Source: Dehalogenimonas lykanthroporepellens BL-DC-9
GTDB lineage: Bacteria > Chloroflexota > Dehalococcoidia > Dehalococcoidales > Dehalococcoidaceae
Assembly (NCBI GenBank): GCA_000143165.1
Contig: CP002084.1
Span: 1,622,511-1,686,510 of the forward strand
Length of the DNA stretch: 64,000 nucleotides
Direction of reading: 5' to 3'
Shown here piece after piece: positions 23,601 through 31,678 of this stretch (its first letter is position 1; each line of letters opens with the position of its first letter). The position numbers and the translations under genes were made by a program. The notes under the pieces are model-generated. The model was not told the origin of the DNA and did no database searches. It saw only the letters and a program-made list of their open reading frames with translations.

Positions 23601-25438
23601 ACGGCATAATCGCGAAGCTCGCCTCGCTTCATGCGTGGTCCTTCTGTTTCTCGCGACTCAAGGAAGACCATCGCCGCCACATGGAAGCCTGGCAGCAGTC
23701 CATGCGGCGGCTTGGTAAAGGGACAGGGAAACACGCGCATCGCCATCGCCGTGAGGCCCAAGGGCATCTGAATGAATGTCGCGAAGCGGTTCCGGCCTGG
23801 GTAATGCCCCTCCATCGTGTTTGGGATACAGTGTATCCCGCGCCGGGCATGTTCGATGTGATTATCGTTGACGAGGCTTCGCAGTGCGGCGTCGAGGCGC
23901 TCCCGTTGTTTTATCTGGGCAAGAAGATAGTGATTGTTGGCGACGACAAGCAGATCAGCCCGGATGCAGTGGGTTTACCACGCGATGCGGTACATCGTCT
24001 AATGGAAGAGTTCCTTTACGATTTCCACTTCAAATCCTCTTTCGATATAGAAAGCAGCTTGTTCGATCACGGAAAACTACGCTATGGAACCCGGCGGATT
24101 ACTCTGCGCGAGCACTTCCGCTGCATGCCGGAAATAATTCGGTTCAGCAACGATCTTTGCTATTCGGATACACCGCTGATTCCATTGAGACAGTATGGGC
24201 CGAACCGGTTGCCACCGCTTGAACATGTTTTTGTGAGTGGAGGATATCGCGAAGGTACGAACAATCGGACGATCAATCGCCCGGAGGCCGAAGCCATCGT
24301 CGCAAGGATAGCGTCACTTTGTGACGACAGCCGATACGATGACATGTCGATTGGCGTGGTTGTTCTTCAGGGTGAAGCGCAAGCTGCGTTGATCGAGAAT
24401 CAATTACTTGAACGACTGGGCGCGGAAGAAATGGAACGGCGGCGCCTGGTCTGCGGCAATCCTTACAGTTTCCAGGGCGACGAACGCGACATTATGTTTC
24501 TGTCGCTCGTTGCGGCCAACAACGAAAGAATCGGCCCTCTCACGAAGGCAGCCGACGAGCGACGGTTCAATGTTGCAGCCAGCCGCGCCCGCGACAGGAT
24601 GATTCTTTTCCATTCTGTCACCTGTGATGACCTCAGCACTACTTGTCTCCGGCGAAAGCTTCTCGATTTCTTCGAGAAAACAAAGCCGCAACAGATTGCT
24701 GGAATTGACCGGGACGAACTCGAACGGCGGGCGGTACAGGACAATCGGCGCGTTGTGAACCCACCTGCGCCATTTGAAAGCTGGTTCGAAGTTGACGTTG
24801 CATTGGAACTGCTTCGCAAGAAATTTGTTGTACTGTCACAGTACGAAGTCGCTGGAAAACGGATCGACCTCGTGGTTGAGGGAGGACAGGCGCGGCTGGC
24901 CGTTGAGTGCGATGGTGACAACTGGCACGGGGCTGATCGGTACGAAGACGATATGCAGCGTCAGCGGCAATTGGAGCGTTGCGGATGGGAGTTTTTCAGG
25001 GTTAGGGAATCGGGGTTTTACTCAAACAAGGTTGATGCCTTGAAGGGCCTTTGGGATGCGTTAGAGGAAAGAGGCATTTACCCGCAAAATATTGATATTC
25101 CCGACGAACCAAACCCATCCACATCAGCGCCGCAAGACGAACCGGTCGAGGAAGAACCCCAAGAAAGCGAACCCGCTAGGCCCATTCATGAGCCAGAGGT
25201 TGATATCAAAGTCGAGGTTGAGGATACAGTAGTTTATGTGGATATTGAAAATCCTCAGGTCGAGAAGCAGGCATTAATAACTTGCGAAAAATCGAACCCG
25301 GAATGGGGAGCCATCAATATCAACACACCAATTGCAAGAGCACTTATAGGTGCGACACTGGGCTCCACGGTCGAGGCAAAGTTGCCCAAGGGAACGGTCT
25401 CGCTGCTCATCAAAGACATTAAGAAGCCGAGAAGTTAA
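20645..25438 (+). CDS. Large SF1 helicase - nuclease - GreA-C-type protein, probable antiphage defence
   Basis: 1597 aa. N-terminal 1-370 is of unknown fold. Walker A is at about residue 400 (QGPPGTGKSHT), Walker B at about 1072 (IIVDEAS), then GDDKQISP, with SF1 C-terminal motifs SFQGDERDIMFLSLV near 1280 and NVAASRARDRM near 1315. The long insert between Walker A and B is helical coiled coil. Residues about 1377-1480 form a DUF559/Vsr-like nuclease: RIDLVVEGGQARLAVECDGDNWHG holds the D...E-x-D-x-x-H acids. An acidic Pro-rich linker follows, and the last 40 residues (INTPIARALIGATLGSTVEAKLPKGTV) resemble the GreA/GreB C-terminal domain. Helicase-Vsr-type fusions are known among antiphage proteins. 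It runs against the phage genes and overlaps the Mu-F gene by 4 nt tail to tail. Base use differs from the flanking head genes, suggesting transfer. Confidence 0.8.
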   Translation: MTTSTTQSPNEKTVRLVDYLLRLATLRSKLIRDIAEYEKILWVSSVPHERGCFTQAWGRDEEHEPDEWLEVENRREPELPAVPAQCKDWVNQTALRNKGDLPELLSKITRQIQNPDWHEGSDQPETIPHTEHIEDHPTIQRAWDRYVEEKWLPWTESHNAWEKVHKVYSSLFAIHQEQLRLGEEYELVLGLGLLTWQTPTGQRARRHLVVADAILEFEARLGKFTVRPHTEGAKLRPELDMLDIEEQPARAEETAKVSLSRAEDDPWEKGCVEGVLQALVHSINSQGDYDDSLEVKNIRASSKPVVEYAPALILRKRSTKGLTETLKRIKEQIEKGEDIPGEFADLAEVRTKNDRDQSDGLDDTNAEFDGEVFFPKPSNDEQRRIVDKIRAASGVLVQGPPGTGKSHTIANLICHLLATGQRTLITAKTPRALQVLEGLVPNELRPLCINLLGSGLEERRSLESSVGGILRKNEEWKEDRATRERVELEESLRKLREEKAKVDRRLRDIRESETHTQSIAEGTYRGTAARIAEAVSRDRAAFEWFSDSVPLEKTCQISTSDLRNVLETLRRFTLEKRRELDLVWPDALLSSEGFADLVKNETNAIEEQEASTGGADERFADLLAKNNPSTIEAIRDVLSTFRDTRKRLMAVPHSWMNDAVRDVLGGNSSLWHELLRVTRYAITSVEEHIAVADDTKIEFPDTCDVRVLCEDARKLKEHMDNGGKLGWGVFRPRPVKERIYVIKSVKINGRPCLTGEHFATLSNVLHVRIECEKAWGFWIGRSDKAQGPYALQLTTLKSLSNALENALSLEGIIGNCREAIQRCPTIEEPVWADESQVERIILSCRLALASIHRRITAEEIQRVEVPVSSIAAKSNAHPVTKELLIAIRGRNVDGFAQSINKIQDLDKERLRLRKVEEYLKKLRHLLPRLADCLEATCYEPYWEERIQRIGDAWHWAQARYWIEEYIRQEDVPALAKRAKQIEDEVNGIIAKLASLHAWSFCFSRLKEDHRRHMEAWQQSMRRLGKGTGKHAHRHRREAQGHLNECREAVPAWVMPLHRVWDTVYPAPGMFDVIIVDEASQCGVEALPLFYLGKKIVIVGDDKQISPDAVGLPRDAVHRLMEEFLYDFHFKSSFDIESSLFDHGKLRYGTRRITLREHFRCMPEIIRFSNDLCYSDTPLIPLRQYGPNRLPPLEHVFVSGGYREGTNNRTINRPEAEAIVARIASLCDDSRYDDMSIGVVVLQGEAQAALIENQLLERLGAEEMERRRLVCGNPYSFQGDERDIMFLSLVAANNERIGPLTKAADERRFNVAASRARDRMILFHSVTCDDLSTTCLRRKLLDFFEKTKPQQIAGIDRDELERRAVQDNRRVVNPPAPFESWFEVDVALELLRKKFVVLSQYEVAGKRIDLVVEGGQARLAVECDGDNWHGADRYEDDMQRQRQLERCGWEFFRVRESGFYSNKVDALKGLWDALEERGIYPQNIDIPDEPNPSTSAPQDEPVEEEPQESEPARPIHEPEVDIKVEVEDTVVYVDIENPQVEKQALITCEKSNPEWGAININTPIARALIGATLGSTVEAKLPKGTVSLLIKDIKKPRS

Positions 25439-26298
25439 ATGCTTCGTAACTCCTCTTGTTCGATTACTGGAAGGTTGGTGCATCGGCAAAAGGGATGAGC
25501 GGGTTGTTGGGGAAATTTGTCGCTGGGAAAGACTTTTCCATCAAGCGGGCCGCAGACCGGACAAGTCCGTTCATCGCTCATTGTCATCCATTCCAACTTT
25601 TCGACTCCTACCTGCGTATAGAACTTTTTTCGTCCCATGTTGTGAGCGCGGAGGACCTCGGTGCGGGCGATCATCTCCATGCGGTACTGAGCCTTGCTGA
25701 ACACCTTTGTCCCCGCCTGTTTGAACGATTCCTTGTATATCACCACCTTTCCTAGATCCCGGACCATGTCGTCGGTTCCTTTTCCCTCGACGATGGCCTG
25801 CATGATGACCCGCTTGATGCCGTCTGCGAGTTCGCGGTGAACGTCTCCGGCGAGTGTGAGGTTGTACTGCGCCATGAAGTCGAGGGCATTGGTGTCGACG
25901 ATGGTGAACACCTTAGTGGCCAGCTTGTCGATGCCTTCGGGTTTGAGGTCGGCGTAGAACGGCAGCGCCGCATCGGCGAGTTCTCCGATTCCCTGCTGGA
26001 TACCGAGCTTGAAGGAGTCCTTGGTCGTCTTGCGAAAGACCAGGGTCTGCTCCCGCTTGAGCCGCTTCATGGTGTCGTCGAGTTCGAGCTGGAGCTTTTC
26101 CAGCCCCTTGAGGGCGGCGAGCTTGTTGTCCGGCAGGGAGCCGAGGGAGCGGTACTGGAGTATGGCGCGGGCGACCTCGTCTTCGGCCTGTTTCAGCGCC
26201 TGGGTGAGCTGGGCCGTGACCTGGTCGTTGTAGCGGTTGCGGGCCGTCAGGCTCTTCAGGGTGGCCGCCTGGATGCGCTGCTTGAGCTCCGACGGCAT
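25435..26298 (-). CDS. Minor head protein, Mu F / SPP1 gp7 family
   Basis: 287 aa. The C-terminal 110 residues have the family signature: RTEVLRAHNMGRKKFYTQVGVEKLEWMTMSDERTCPVCGPLDGKVFPSD, then HPFCRC. The CPVCG plus HP-CRC residues bind metal. The N-terminal part is helical. This protein enters the procapsid with the portal and helps head assembly. Its ATG overlaps the portal stop (TGATG), as usual for portal-MuF pairs. The stop overlaps the end of the convergent defence gene by 4 nt, so the insertion of that gene left this one just complete. Confidence 0.92.
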   Translation of the reverse strand: MPSELKQRIQAATLKSLTARNRYNDQVTAQLTQALKQAEDEVARAILQYRSLGSLPDNKLAALKGLEKLQLELDDTMKRLKREQTLVFRKTTKDSFKLGIQQGIGELADAALPFYADLKPEGIDKLATKVFTIVDTNALDFMAQYNLTLAGDVHRELADGIKRVIMQAIVEGKGTDDMVRDLGKVVIYKESFKQAGTKVFSKAQYRMEMIARTEVLRAHNMGRKKFYTQVGVEKLEWMTMSDERTCPVCGPLDGKVFPSDKFPQQPAHPFCRCTNLPVIEQEELRSI

Positions 26299-27806
26299 CA
26301 GCGGGGCTCCCGGCGGTCGATGAAGCGACAGGCCGGGGCGTCGAAGGTGCGCTCGCTGTTGTGGACCCGGCAGTGGTTGGTGTCAGCAATGAAATGGCTG
26401 CACTCGTCGCACACGGCCGCATCGCCGGTGGACTCCAGGTCGCCCGACCAGACCAATGCCGCCTCCGCCGTGGGTTCATCGTCTTCGGCCGGAATCCCGA
26501 GCATCTTCCGGGCGCGAGGCACGCTGAGAATCCCGGAGACGACCATGTCGACCACCGGCTTCACCTGCTTCTCGTCCATCAGGTCGATCTGCTTGCGTTC
26601 GGTCTCGCGGTTGGCGGCCTCGATGTCCGGGTCCAGGTCCATCTTGAGCTGAAGGCTGGAGCGGCTGATGAGCTTGCGGTCGTAGAGTTCGATGAGGAGT
26701 TTCTTGAAATCGACCGCGTCGCTGGGGTCGAGGTCGTTGAAGATGAACTGGATGCTCTTTTCGCCGTGGCCGTTCAGCTCCATCCAGTCGTCGAACACCC
26801 AGTCGAGGAGCTTGCGTGCGGCCTGTTTGATCTCGCGGATCATGACCATCATCTTCTGCATGCTCACCGAGGCGGTGGCGAAATTCGGGCCGTCGCCGGT
26901 CACCAGCGAGCGTGACAGCCCCAGGGCCACCACGATGTCTTCCTTCACCTCCTTGACCTTGTCCTCGACGTTGAGGACTTGGCCATCGGTGCCGTGGGTT
27001 TCGACGTTGACGTAGAACGGGACCACCAGGCCGCTTTTCATGTCCATCTTGTTGACCATGTCGCGGACCTGTTCGAGCATCCGCTGGTCCGGCATCACCA
27101 TCTTCTGGCCGAACGCGCCGCCAACCTTGAGCAGGCGGAACGGCGTGGCCCAGCGCTTGGCGATGGCCTGTTCGGCCCGGCGGTAGTCGCGCAGCAGTTC
27201 GATGGCCTGAAAGGCGGGAAGCACGAGGGAGTTGCCCCGGGGCGAGAAGGCCGGTGCGTCCCATTTGAGGTGGACCACCTGCTCGACGGGCAGCGGAATG
27301 GATTCCCCGCCGCCGGGTGTGTCCTCGGGAAACTGCCGGGCCTCGATCAGTTCGCCCTGGGCGTATTTGACCTTGACCGAGACCGGATTGACGCAGACCA
27401 GCTCCTCGATGTCCTGGCCGGACTTGGTGAATCGCTTGAAGCCGATGGCGTCGCCTTTCACCAGGAGCTGAAGAACCATGTCCTTGATAAATTGCGTGAT
27501 GTTCAACCGCCAGGCGGCCTCCAGAGCCTGCTCCTTGAGGGTCTCGTCATCGCTGGTGATTTTGATCTCGTCGCCCACGGCGAATGTGCGCCAGGAGTTG
27601 ACGCAATTCTTCACCAGCGGCTCCTCGACGTAGTATTCCCAGGCCTTACGGGCGCGTTCTTCCCAGGTGGCCGGAATTGCTTCTGCGGCGTTGACCTTGC
27701 TGAAGGCGGCCGAGTCGAGCGCGGCCGCTGCGGCCAGCGGCGCGATGACAAAGCCGGTGGTGTCCAGGCTTTCGGGTTGTTCGTCCTGATGGGCGGTGCT
27801 TTCCAC
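26298..27806 (-). CDS. Portal protein
   Basis: 502 aa from the GTG at 27806, which has GAGAGG 5 nt upstream; an ATG at 27845 would add 13 residues (MCGCHGRNYRED) that look unlike portals. The body has ATWEERARKAWEYYVEEPLVKNCVNSWRTFAVGDEI, a stem region, VHLKWDAPAFSPRGNSLVLPAFQAIELLRDYRRAEQAIAKRW and a clip/tunnel-loop part. The C-terminal third carries a C-x2-C plus H-containing stretch (AAVCDECSHFIADTNHC). Its place between the large terminase and the Mu-F protein is diagnostic. A copy of the 32-bp promoter motif lies upstream at 27881-27912. Confidence 0.88.
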   Translation of the reverse strand: MESTAHQDEQPESLDTTGFVIAPLAAAAALDSAAFSKVNAAEAIPATWEERARKAWEYYVEEPLVKNCVNSWRTFAVGDEIKITSDDETLKEQALEAAWRLNITQFIKDMVLQLLVKGDAIGFKRFTKSGQDIEELVCVNPVSVKVKYAQGELIEARQFPEDTPGGGESIPLPVEQVVHLKWDAPAFSPRGNSLVLPAFQAIELLRDYRRAEQAIAKRWATPFRLLKVGGAFGQKMVMPDQRMLEQVRDMVNKMDMKSGLVVPFYVNVETHGTDGQVLNVEDKVKEVKEDIVVALGLSRSLVTGDGPNFATASVSMQKMMVMIREIKQAARKLLDWVFDDWMELNGHGEKSIQFIFNDLDPSDAVDFKKLLIELYDRKLISRSSLQLKMDLDPDIEAANRETERKQIDLMDEKQVKPVVDMVVSGILSVPRARKMLGIPAEDDEPTAEAALVWSGDLESTGDAAVCDECSHFIADTNHCRVHNSERTFDAPACRFIDRREPR

Positions 27807-27880
27807 GTGATCCTCTCGGTAGTTTCGACCATGACAGCCGCACATCCGGCCCGTGTGGGCCGAACCCGGCTCGATGCCGG

Positions 27881-27912
27881 TTACTTACCGGAGAGGAGTG
27901 GAAAGCGTCGGA
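27881..27912 (-). promoter_or_regulatory. Phage 32-bp motif, copy 4 (predicted sigma-dependent promoter)
   Basis: TCCGAC-N14-TCCGGTAAGTAA on the minus strand, 35 nt before the ATG at 27845 or 74 nt before the preferred portal GTG at 27806. If transcription starts 5-10 nt past the motif, either start codon remains in the transcript. Confidence 0.75.
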
Positions 27913-27969
27913 GGATGCCTCCAGACAAAGTGTTGCCACTTCCGAAAAACTGGTAACGATTTGTCTGGC

Positions 27970-29493
27970 TCAGATGAAGACCGGATTGGTGAGCACGGGT
28001 TTGAGCGAAACCACCTCTTCGCCGACCGGGTCGAGGTTACCTTCTTCCCGGATCAGCATGGTGCAGCGCACCGCGTCGATGATGTGATCGTTGCCCTTGG
28101 AATAGATGATCTTGCCGTCCCGCAGGGTGTAGGTGTGGGTGGTGAACTGGTCTTCCACCTCCAGGTCGTCCGAGGGGAAAATGACCTGCTTACGCTGTAG
28201 GGCTCCGTTGATGAGGCTGGTCATCAGCTCCTTGGTCCGTTTCTTGATTTCCTTGCCGTCGCGGACCGCCAGCCGGGTCATGCCGCCGAAGTCGTATCCC
28301 TTGAGCCTGCCTTCCAGCTCCAGCCCCTTGTACTTGTCCAGGGTGAGCAGCTCCTGGACCACGGCCAGGCCGTTGCCGCCGTTGTCCACGCCGATGCCCG
28401 CCGGGGTGTAGTAGCGCTCCAGCAGCGCGATGATCTGGGCGATGTGCGGATAGGAAACGTGTTCGAGATGAACGCGCAGGATCATCTTCAGCAGCGTTCG
28501 CTCGCCGATCTCCATCTCCTGGAATACGACAATCTCGGTGGGATCGTTGGTGTAGCCCAGGTCGCCACCGACCCAGAACTGACCGCTGCGGGGCGTGAGA
28601 TTGAGCAGCATCTCCAGACGGTCATGGGCCGCTTCCTCGGTGTCGCAGTCGCGCAGCTCGGAATCGGTGATGACGATCTTCTGGTACTCCAGCAGATCCT
28701 GCCGACAGAGGTTGAACTGTTCGACATTGAAGGCCCCATAGGAAGGCTTGCCGTGTTCACCGGCCACCTCGTGCTGCCAACCGGAGCTGTCACGGCCGCC
28801 GTAGAACTCCAGCAGTTCGGCTTCGCGGTCTTCGGTCCACAGAGGGTTGAGCCAGGACGGCCAGCGGAACACATGGAACTGCTCCGACGAGGTGAGCCGA
28901 TAATAGGTGGTGTCGCGCAGGCCGTTGGGCGTGGAGTAGATGCGTAGCGTCCCCCCGGCCTTGAGGCACTGGCGCAGCGCCTTCCAGGCCCGTTCGGTCA
29001 GCCAGGCTCCTTCATCGACCCAGACACGGCCAACATGCAGGGACCGGAAGGCGTCACCATAGGCCCCGGCCGGGCGGAAATAGAGCACCGAACCGTTGGT
29101 GAACTCCAGCCGGAAGTAGGGTTTGCGGTGGATCTTGGGCTTGCCGTACTTGGTCAGGGCGATGCTGTTCATCAGATCCGGGTTGCTGTCGAGCTGGAAC
29201 TCGATCTCCTCGATGATGGTGTCGAGGTGCCCCTGGTGCGGAGCAGCGATGAGGCCCTGGCCGCCTCGGGTGGTGAAGGCGTAATGGAGCGCGTCGGTCG
29301 AGAGCACGATGGACTTGCCCACGTCCCGGCCGTCGAGGTGGATGATGTTCTTGGCCGGGCAACGCAGGTCCTCCACCTGGTGCGGCCAGTAGTCGCGGCC
29401 TGAGCCATCCCGGTTGTAGAGGTAGGCTTGCCCCCACAATACGGGATCGCTCAGGGTCGCCGCGAGTTTGCGCTCCTTGTCGGTTACCGCCAT
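27970..29493 (-). CDS. Terminase large subunit
   Basis: 507 aa. The Walker A-like segment HLDGRDVGKSIVLSTDA lies at about residue 53 and Walker B at VGRVWVDEGAWLTE. A C-terminal RNase H-fold nuclease has WVGGDLGYTNDPTEIVVFQE with catalytic Asp, YTPAGIGVDNGGNG and later acidic residues. The protein packages DNA through the portal and cuts it. It overlaps the stop of the 92-aa gene upstream by one base (TGATG). No copy of the phage promoter motif lies directly upstream; transcription may come from the terminase small subunit unit at 32.6 kb through the cargo region, or from an unrecognised promoter. Confidence 0.93.
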   Translation of the reverse strand: MAVTDKERKLAATLSDPVLWGQAYLYNRDGSGRDYWPHQVEDLRCPAKNIIHLDGRDVGKSIVLSTDALHYAFTTRGGQGLIAAPHQGHLDTIIEEIEFQLDSNPDLMNSIALTKYGKPKIHRKPYFRLEFTNGSVLYFRPAGAYGDAFRSLHVGRVWVDEGAWLTERAWKALRQCLKAGGTLRIYSTPNGLRDTTYYRLTSSEQFHVFRWPSWLNPLWTEDREAELLEFYGGRDSSGWQHEVAGEHGKPSYGAFNVEQFNLCRQDLLEYQKIVITDSELRDCDTEEAAHDRLEMLLNLTPRSGQFWVGGDLGYTNDPTEIVVFQEMEIGERTLLKMILRVHLEHVSYPHIAQIIALLERYYTPAGIGVDNGGNGLAVVQELLTLDKYKGLELEGRLKGYDFGGMTRLAVRDGKEIKKRTKELMTSLINGALQRKQVIFPSDDLEVEDQFTTHTYTLRDGKIIYSKGNDHIIDAVRCTMLIREEGNLDPVGEEVVSLKPVLTNPVFI

Positions 29494-29771
29494 CAGTGCA
29501 TTCCCGTCCTCAAGGCGTTGCCGAGGATGGTGCCCACCAGTTCCGTCAGGATCTGCTGCACGGCCAGGGTGTTCTTCCGGTCGTGGATAGCTTCCTGAAT
29601 GTCGATGATGGCTTGGTCCAACTCTGCCCAGGCCCGGTACTGCTGCTGGGCCGCTTCCAGACGGCCGAGAGCGTTCTCGATCCGTCCCGCCGCCAGTTCG
29701 GTGCCGATTTCAACCAGGGCCTCACCGGCCTGGCGGACGGCATCGCTGTTTTCCTGAAGGATCTCTTTCAT
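29493..29771 (-). CDS. Small helical phage protein upstream of terminase, unknown
   Basis: 92 aa from the ATG at 29771, preceded by AGGAGG with 7-nt spacing. It is almost entirely helical (ENALGRLEAAQQQYRAWAELDQAIIDIQEAIHDRKNTLAVQQILTELVGTILGNALRTG). Its ATGA overlap with the lipoprotein gene upstream suggests a paired function. Such pairs between the small and large terminase can be spanin or holin-related, but the protein lacks a clear membrane segment. Function unknown. Confidence 0.6.
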   Translation of the reverse strand: MKEILQENSDAVRQAGEALVEIGTELAAGRIENALGRLEAAQQQYRAWAELDQAIIDIQEAIHDRKNTLAVQQILTELVGTILGNALRTGMH

Positions 29772-30040
29772 TGGCCTTCCTCCTGGTTCGAGCCGTTGGC
29801 CCACTGGTCAAGGGCGTCCACGGCGGTCTGCAGGCGCAGACCGACTCCGGTCAGGCGCTCGGCGTCCGGGTGGCCGACCTCGCGCAGGGCCTTGTTGGCC
29901 TCGGTCACGTACTCGGGCGTGTGGCGGTTGACGGTGGCCACCGCCGACTGGATCTGGGCCGGAGGCCGGTAGGTGGCGCAGCCGGTCATGATTCCGGCCA
30001 GGGCCAGTGGGATGGTCCATTCGAGTGTCTTCTTCAACAT
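29768..30040 (-). CDS. Small lipoprotein (possible outer spanin-like)
   Basis: 90 aa from the ATG at 30040, which has AAGGAG 6 nt upstream. The N-terminus MLKKTLEWTIPLALAGIMTGC is a lipoprotein signal with Cys at residue 21. The mature part is short and helical (SAVATVNRHTPEYVTEANKALREVGHPDAERLTGVGLRLQTAVDAL). A phage lipoprotein of this size next to a helical partner would fit an outer spanin or a superinfection-exclusion protein. A monoderm Dehalococcoidia host has no outer membrane, so the spanin idea is uncertain. It could also point to a diderm original host of the phage. Confidence 0.6.
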   Translation of the reverse strand: MLKKTLEWTIPLALAGIMTGCATYRPPAQIQSAVATVNRHTPEYVTEANKALREVGHPDAERLTGVGLRLQTAVDALDQWANGSNQEEGQ

Positions 30041-30180
30041 GTTGATCTCCTTTGGGTTATGGGCTTGGGGCACATGCAGAAAGATCTCTGCAAACACTTG
30101 ATTTCCAACGAAATAGAAGCGTCATTGGATGTGACGCGGGATGGTCCCGCATCCACGAAAACCGGAACCGGAGGCAGGCC

Positions 30181-30375
30181 ATGACCTACGACAGAAACCG
30201 CCAGCAGGCACTCAAGGCGTACCGAGAAAAGCAGGAGAACATCGCCCGGCTGATCGAGGGCATTCGCGGCAAGCTCGAAGCGGACGCGAAGCAGCCGGAC
30301 ATCACCTGGGCGAGCGTCGGCTCCCTCGGTCACGTCGAGGAACTGCTGCGGGAGCTGGACGAGTTCCTGTCCTGA
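30181..30375 (+). CDS. Small helical protein, unknown
   Basis: 64 aa (MTYDRNRQQALKAYREKQENIARLIEGIRGKLEADAKQ, then WASVGSLGHVEELLRELDEFL). GGAGG lies 6 nt before the ATG. It is the first of three plus-strand genes in the tyrosine recombinase unit, which runs against the packaging genes. Fully helical and charged; no family recognised. Such small proteins beside recombinase genes can act as accessory DNA-binding or control factors. Confidence 0.6.
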   Translation: MTYDRNRQQALKAYREKQENIARLIEGIRGKLEADAKQPDITWASVGSLGHVEELLRELDEFLS

Positions 30376-30408
30376 ACACACCGGGCCACCGACAAAGGAG
30401 ACATCGAC

Positions 30409-30783
30409 ATGACCGAATGCACCGTGCATCAAGCCGCCGAGGCTTTCATCGGCTACCTGCGGGAATCCGGAAAGAAAGAGCGGACCCTTTACACCTACCG
30501 GAAGGACCTCGACGTGGTTGAGTCCTTCTTCGGCGCGGATCGCCAGCTCGCCGAGATCCGGCTTCCCCAGGTCGGCAAGTTCTACAAGTCCGACCTGCTG
30601 CTCAAACTCCCTGACGGCAAGGAGCGGGCCGAGCGCACCATTGCCAAGACCGTCCGGGTGTTCCGCATGATGATGGTCTGGGCCAGGGAGTCGGGGCGCA
30701 TCGAGGAGCTGCCGCTGCCCAAGAGCACGCCCATGGGCCACAGCCGGGTGAAGGAGTCCAGCGATGAGCAACCGAATGGCTGA
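30409..30783 (+). CDS. Stand-alone recombinase core-binding (SAM-like) domain protein
   Basis: 124 aa. TVHQAAEAFIGYLRESGKKERTLYTYRKDLDVVESFFG is the N-terminal core-binding domain of tyrosine recombinases, and later KTVRVFRMMMVWARESGRIEELPLP corresponds to the end of that domain. No catalytic domain follows. The protein ends in frame and overlaps the start of the full recombinase by about 20 nt. It may regulate or pair with the full recombinase, or it may be a remnant of an older duplicated recombinase. AAGGAG precedes the ATG. Confidence 0.7.
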   Translation: MTECTVHQAAEAFIGYLRESGKKERTLYTYRKDLDVVESFFGADRQLAEIRLPQVGKFYKSDLLLKLPDGKERAERTIAKTVRVFRMMMVWARESGRIEELPLPKSTPMGHSRVKESSDEQPNG

Positions 30784-31678
30784 CCTCGACCTGACGGGCG
30801 CAACGGAGGCGTTCTGTGCCCGCCTGTCGGCCGAAGGACGCTCCCCTGCGACCATATCCGCATACCGCCGGGACCTCGCCCTGGTGGCCCGCGTGGCCGG
30901 GGAGCTGACCCCGGGCATCGTCTGCCGGGCGGTCACGGCCGGGCTCCTCGACCAGGTGTTCTCCGCCGGGGCGGTCATCGAGAGTGTGCGAGGCCCACGC
31001 TCGGCGGCCTCGCTCCATCGGATGAAGGCGGCGGTGCGGGCCTTTTTCGCCTGGGCGTCCGAGGCTGGCGTGGTCGATGACAATCCGGCCCGGTCCATCC
31101 GCATGCATCGGCTGCCGAGAAAGCTGCCGGTGTTCCTGACCGCCGCCGAAAAGAAACGCCTGCTCAAGGAGCTCAAGGGGCGGACCGACTTCTTCGCGCT
31201 GCGCGACCGCGCCATGATCGAGGTGCTTCTGGGTACCGGGATCAGGCTTGGCGAGCTGGCCGCGCTCGACATGGATGACATCGACCTCGACGCCAAGCAT
31301 CTGCGGGTGCGGGCCAAGGGGAATGTGCCGCAGGTCAATTTCATCAAGACCGACCTCCGCACATTGCTGCGCCGTTACCTGGCCGAGCGCCGTCGACACG
31401 GCCGCCCGGAAATGGAAGCCTTGTTCCTGTCGAACCGGGACGGCAGACTCTGCCAGCGGCAGATTGCCAACCGGCTCGCCCATTGGCTGCGGAAAGCCGG
31501 GATCGAAAAGGAACTGACGCCGCACGGGCTGCGGCATACCTTCGCCACCCACCTCTACGGCGCGACAAATGACCTGCTCGTGGTGCAGCGGGCCTTGGGG
31601 CACCGGGACGTTTCCACCACCCAGATCTACACCCACCTCGTGGACGGCCAGCTCGAGGAAGCCCTCGAACGACTCTGA
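30764..31678 (+). CDS. Tyrosine recombinase (XerC/D-type)
   Basis: 304 aa. The core-binding domain is residues 10-115, the catalytic domain 125-304. The catalytic set is visible: Arg in GTGIRLGELAALD, Lys near VRAKGNVPQ, H-x-x-R in TPHGLRHTFATHLY, His in ALGHRDVSTTQIY with the nucleophilic Tyr in QIYTHL. It therefore looks active. It is unlikely to be the phage's main integrase because the large serine recombinase lies at the tRNA end. It could resolve dimers, mobilise this three-gene unit or drive an inversion. Its start overlaps the upstream core-binding gene. Confidence 0.88.
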   Translation: MSNRMADLDLTGATEAFCARLSAEGRSPATISAYRRDLALVARVAGELTPGIVCRAVTAGLLDQVFSAGAVIESVRGPRSAASLHRMKAAVRAFFAWASEAGVVDDNPARSIRMHRLPRKLPVFLTAAEKKRLLKELKGRTDFFALRDRAMIEVLLGTGIRLGELAALDMDDIDLDAKHLRVRAKGNVPQVNFIKTDLRTLLRRYLAERRRHGRPEMEALFLSNRDGRLCQRQIANRLAHWLRKAGIEKELTPHGLRHTFATHLYGATNDLLVVQRALGHRDVSTTQIYTHLVDGQLEEALERL

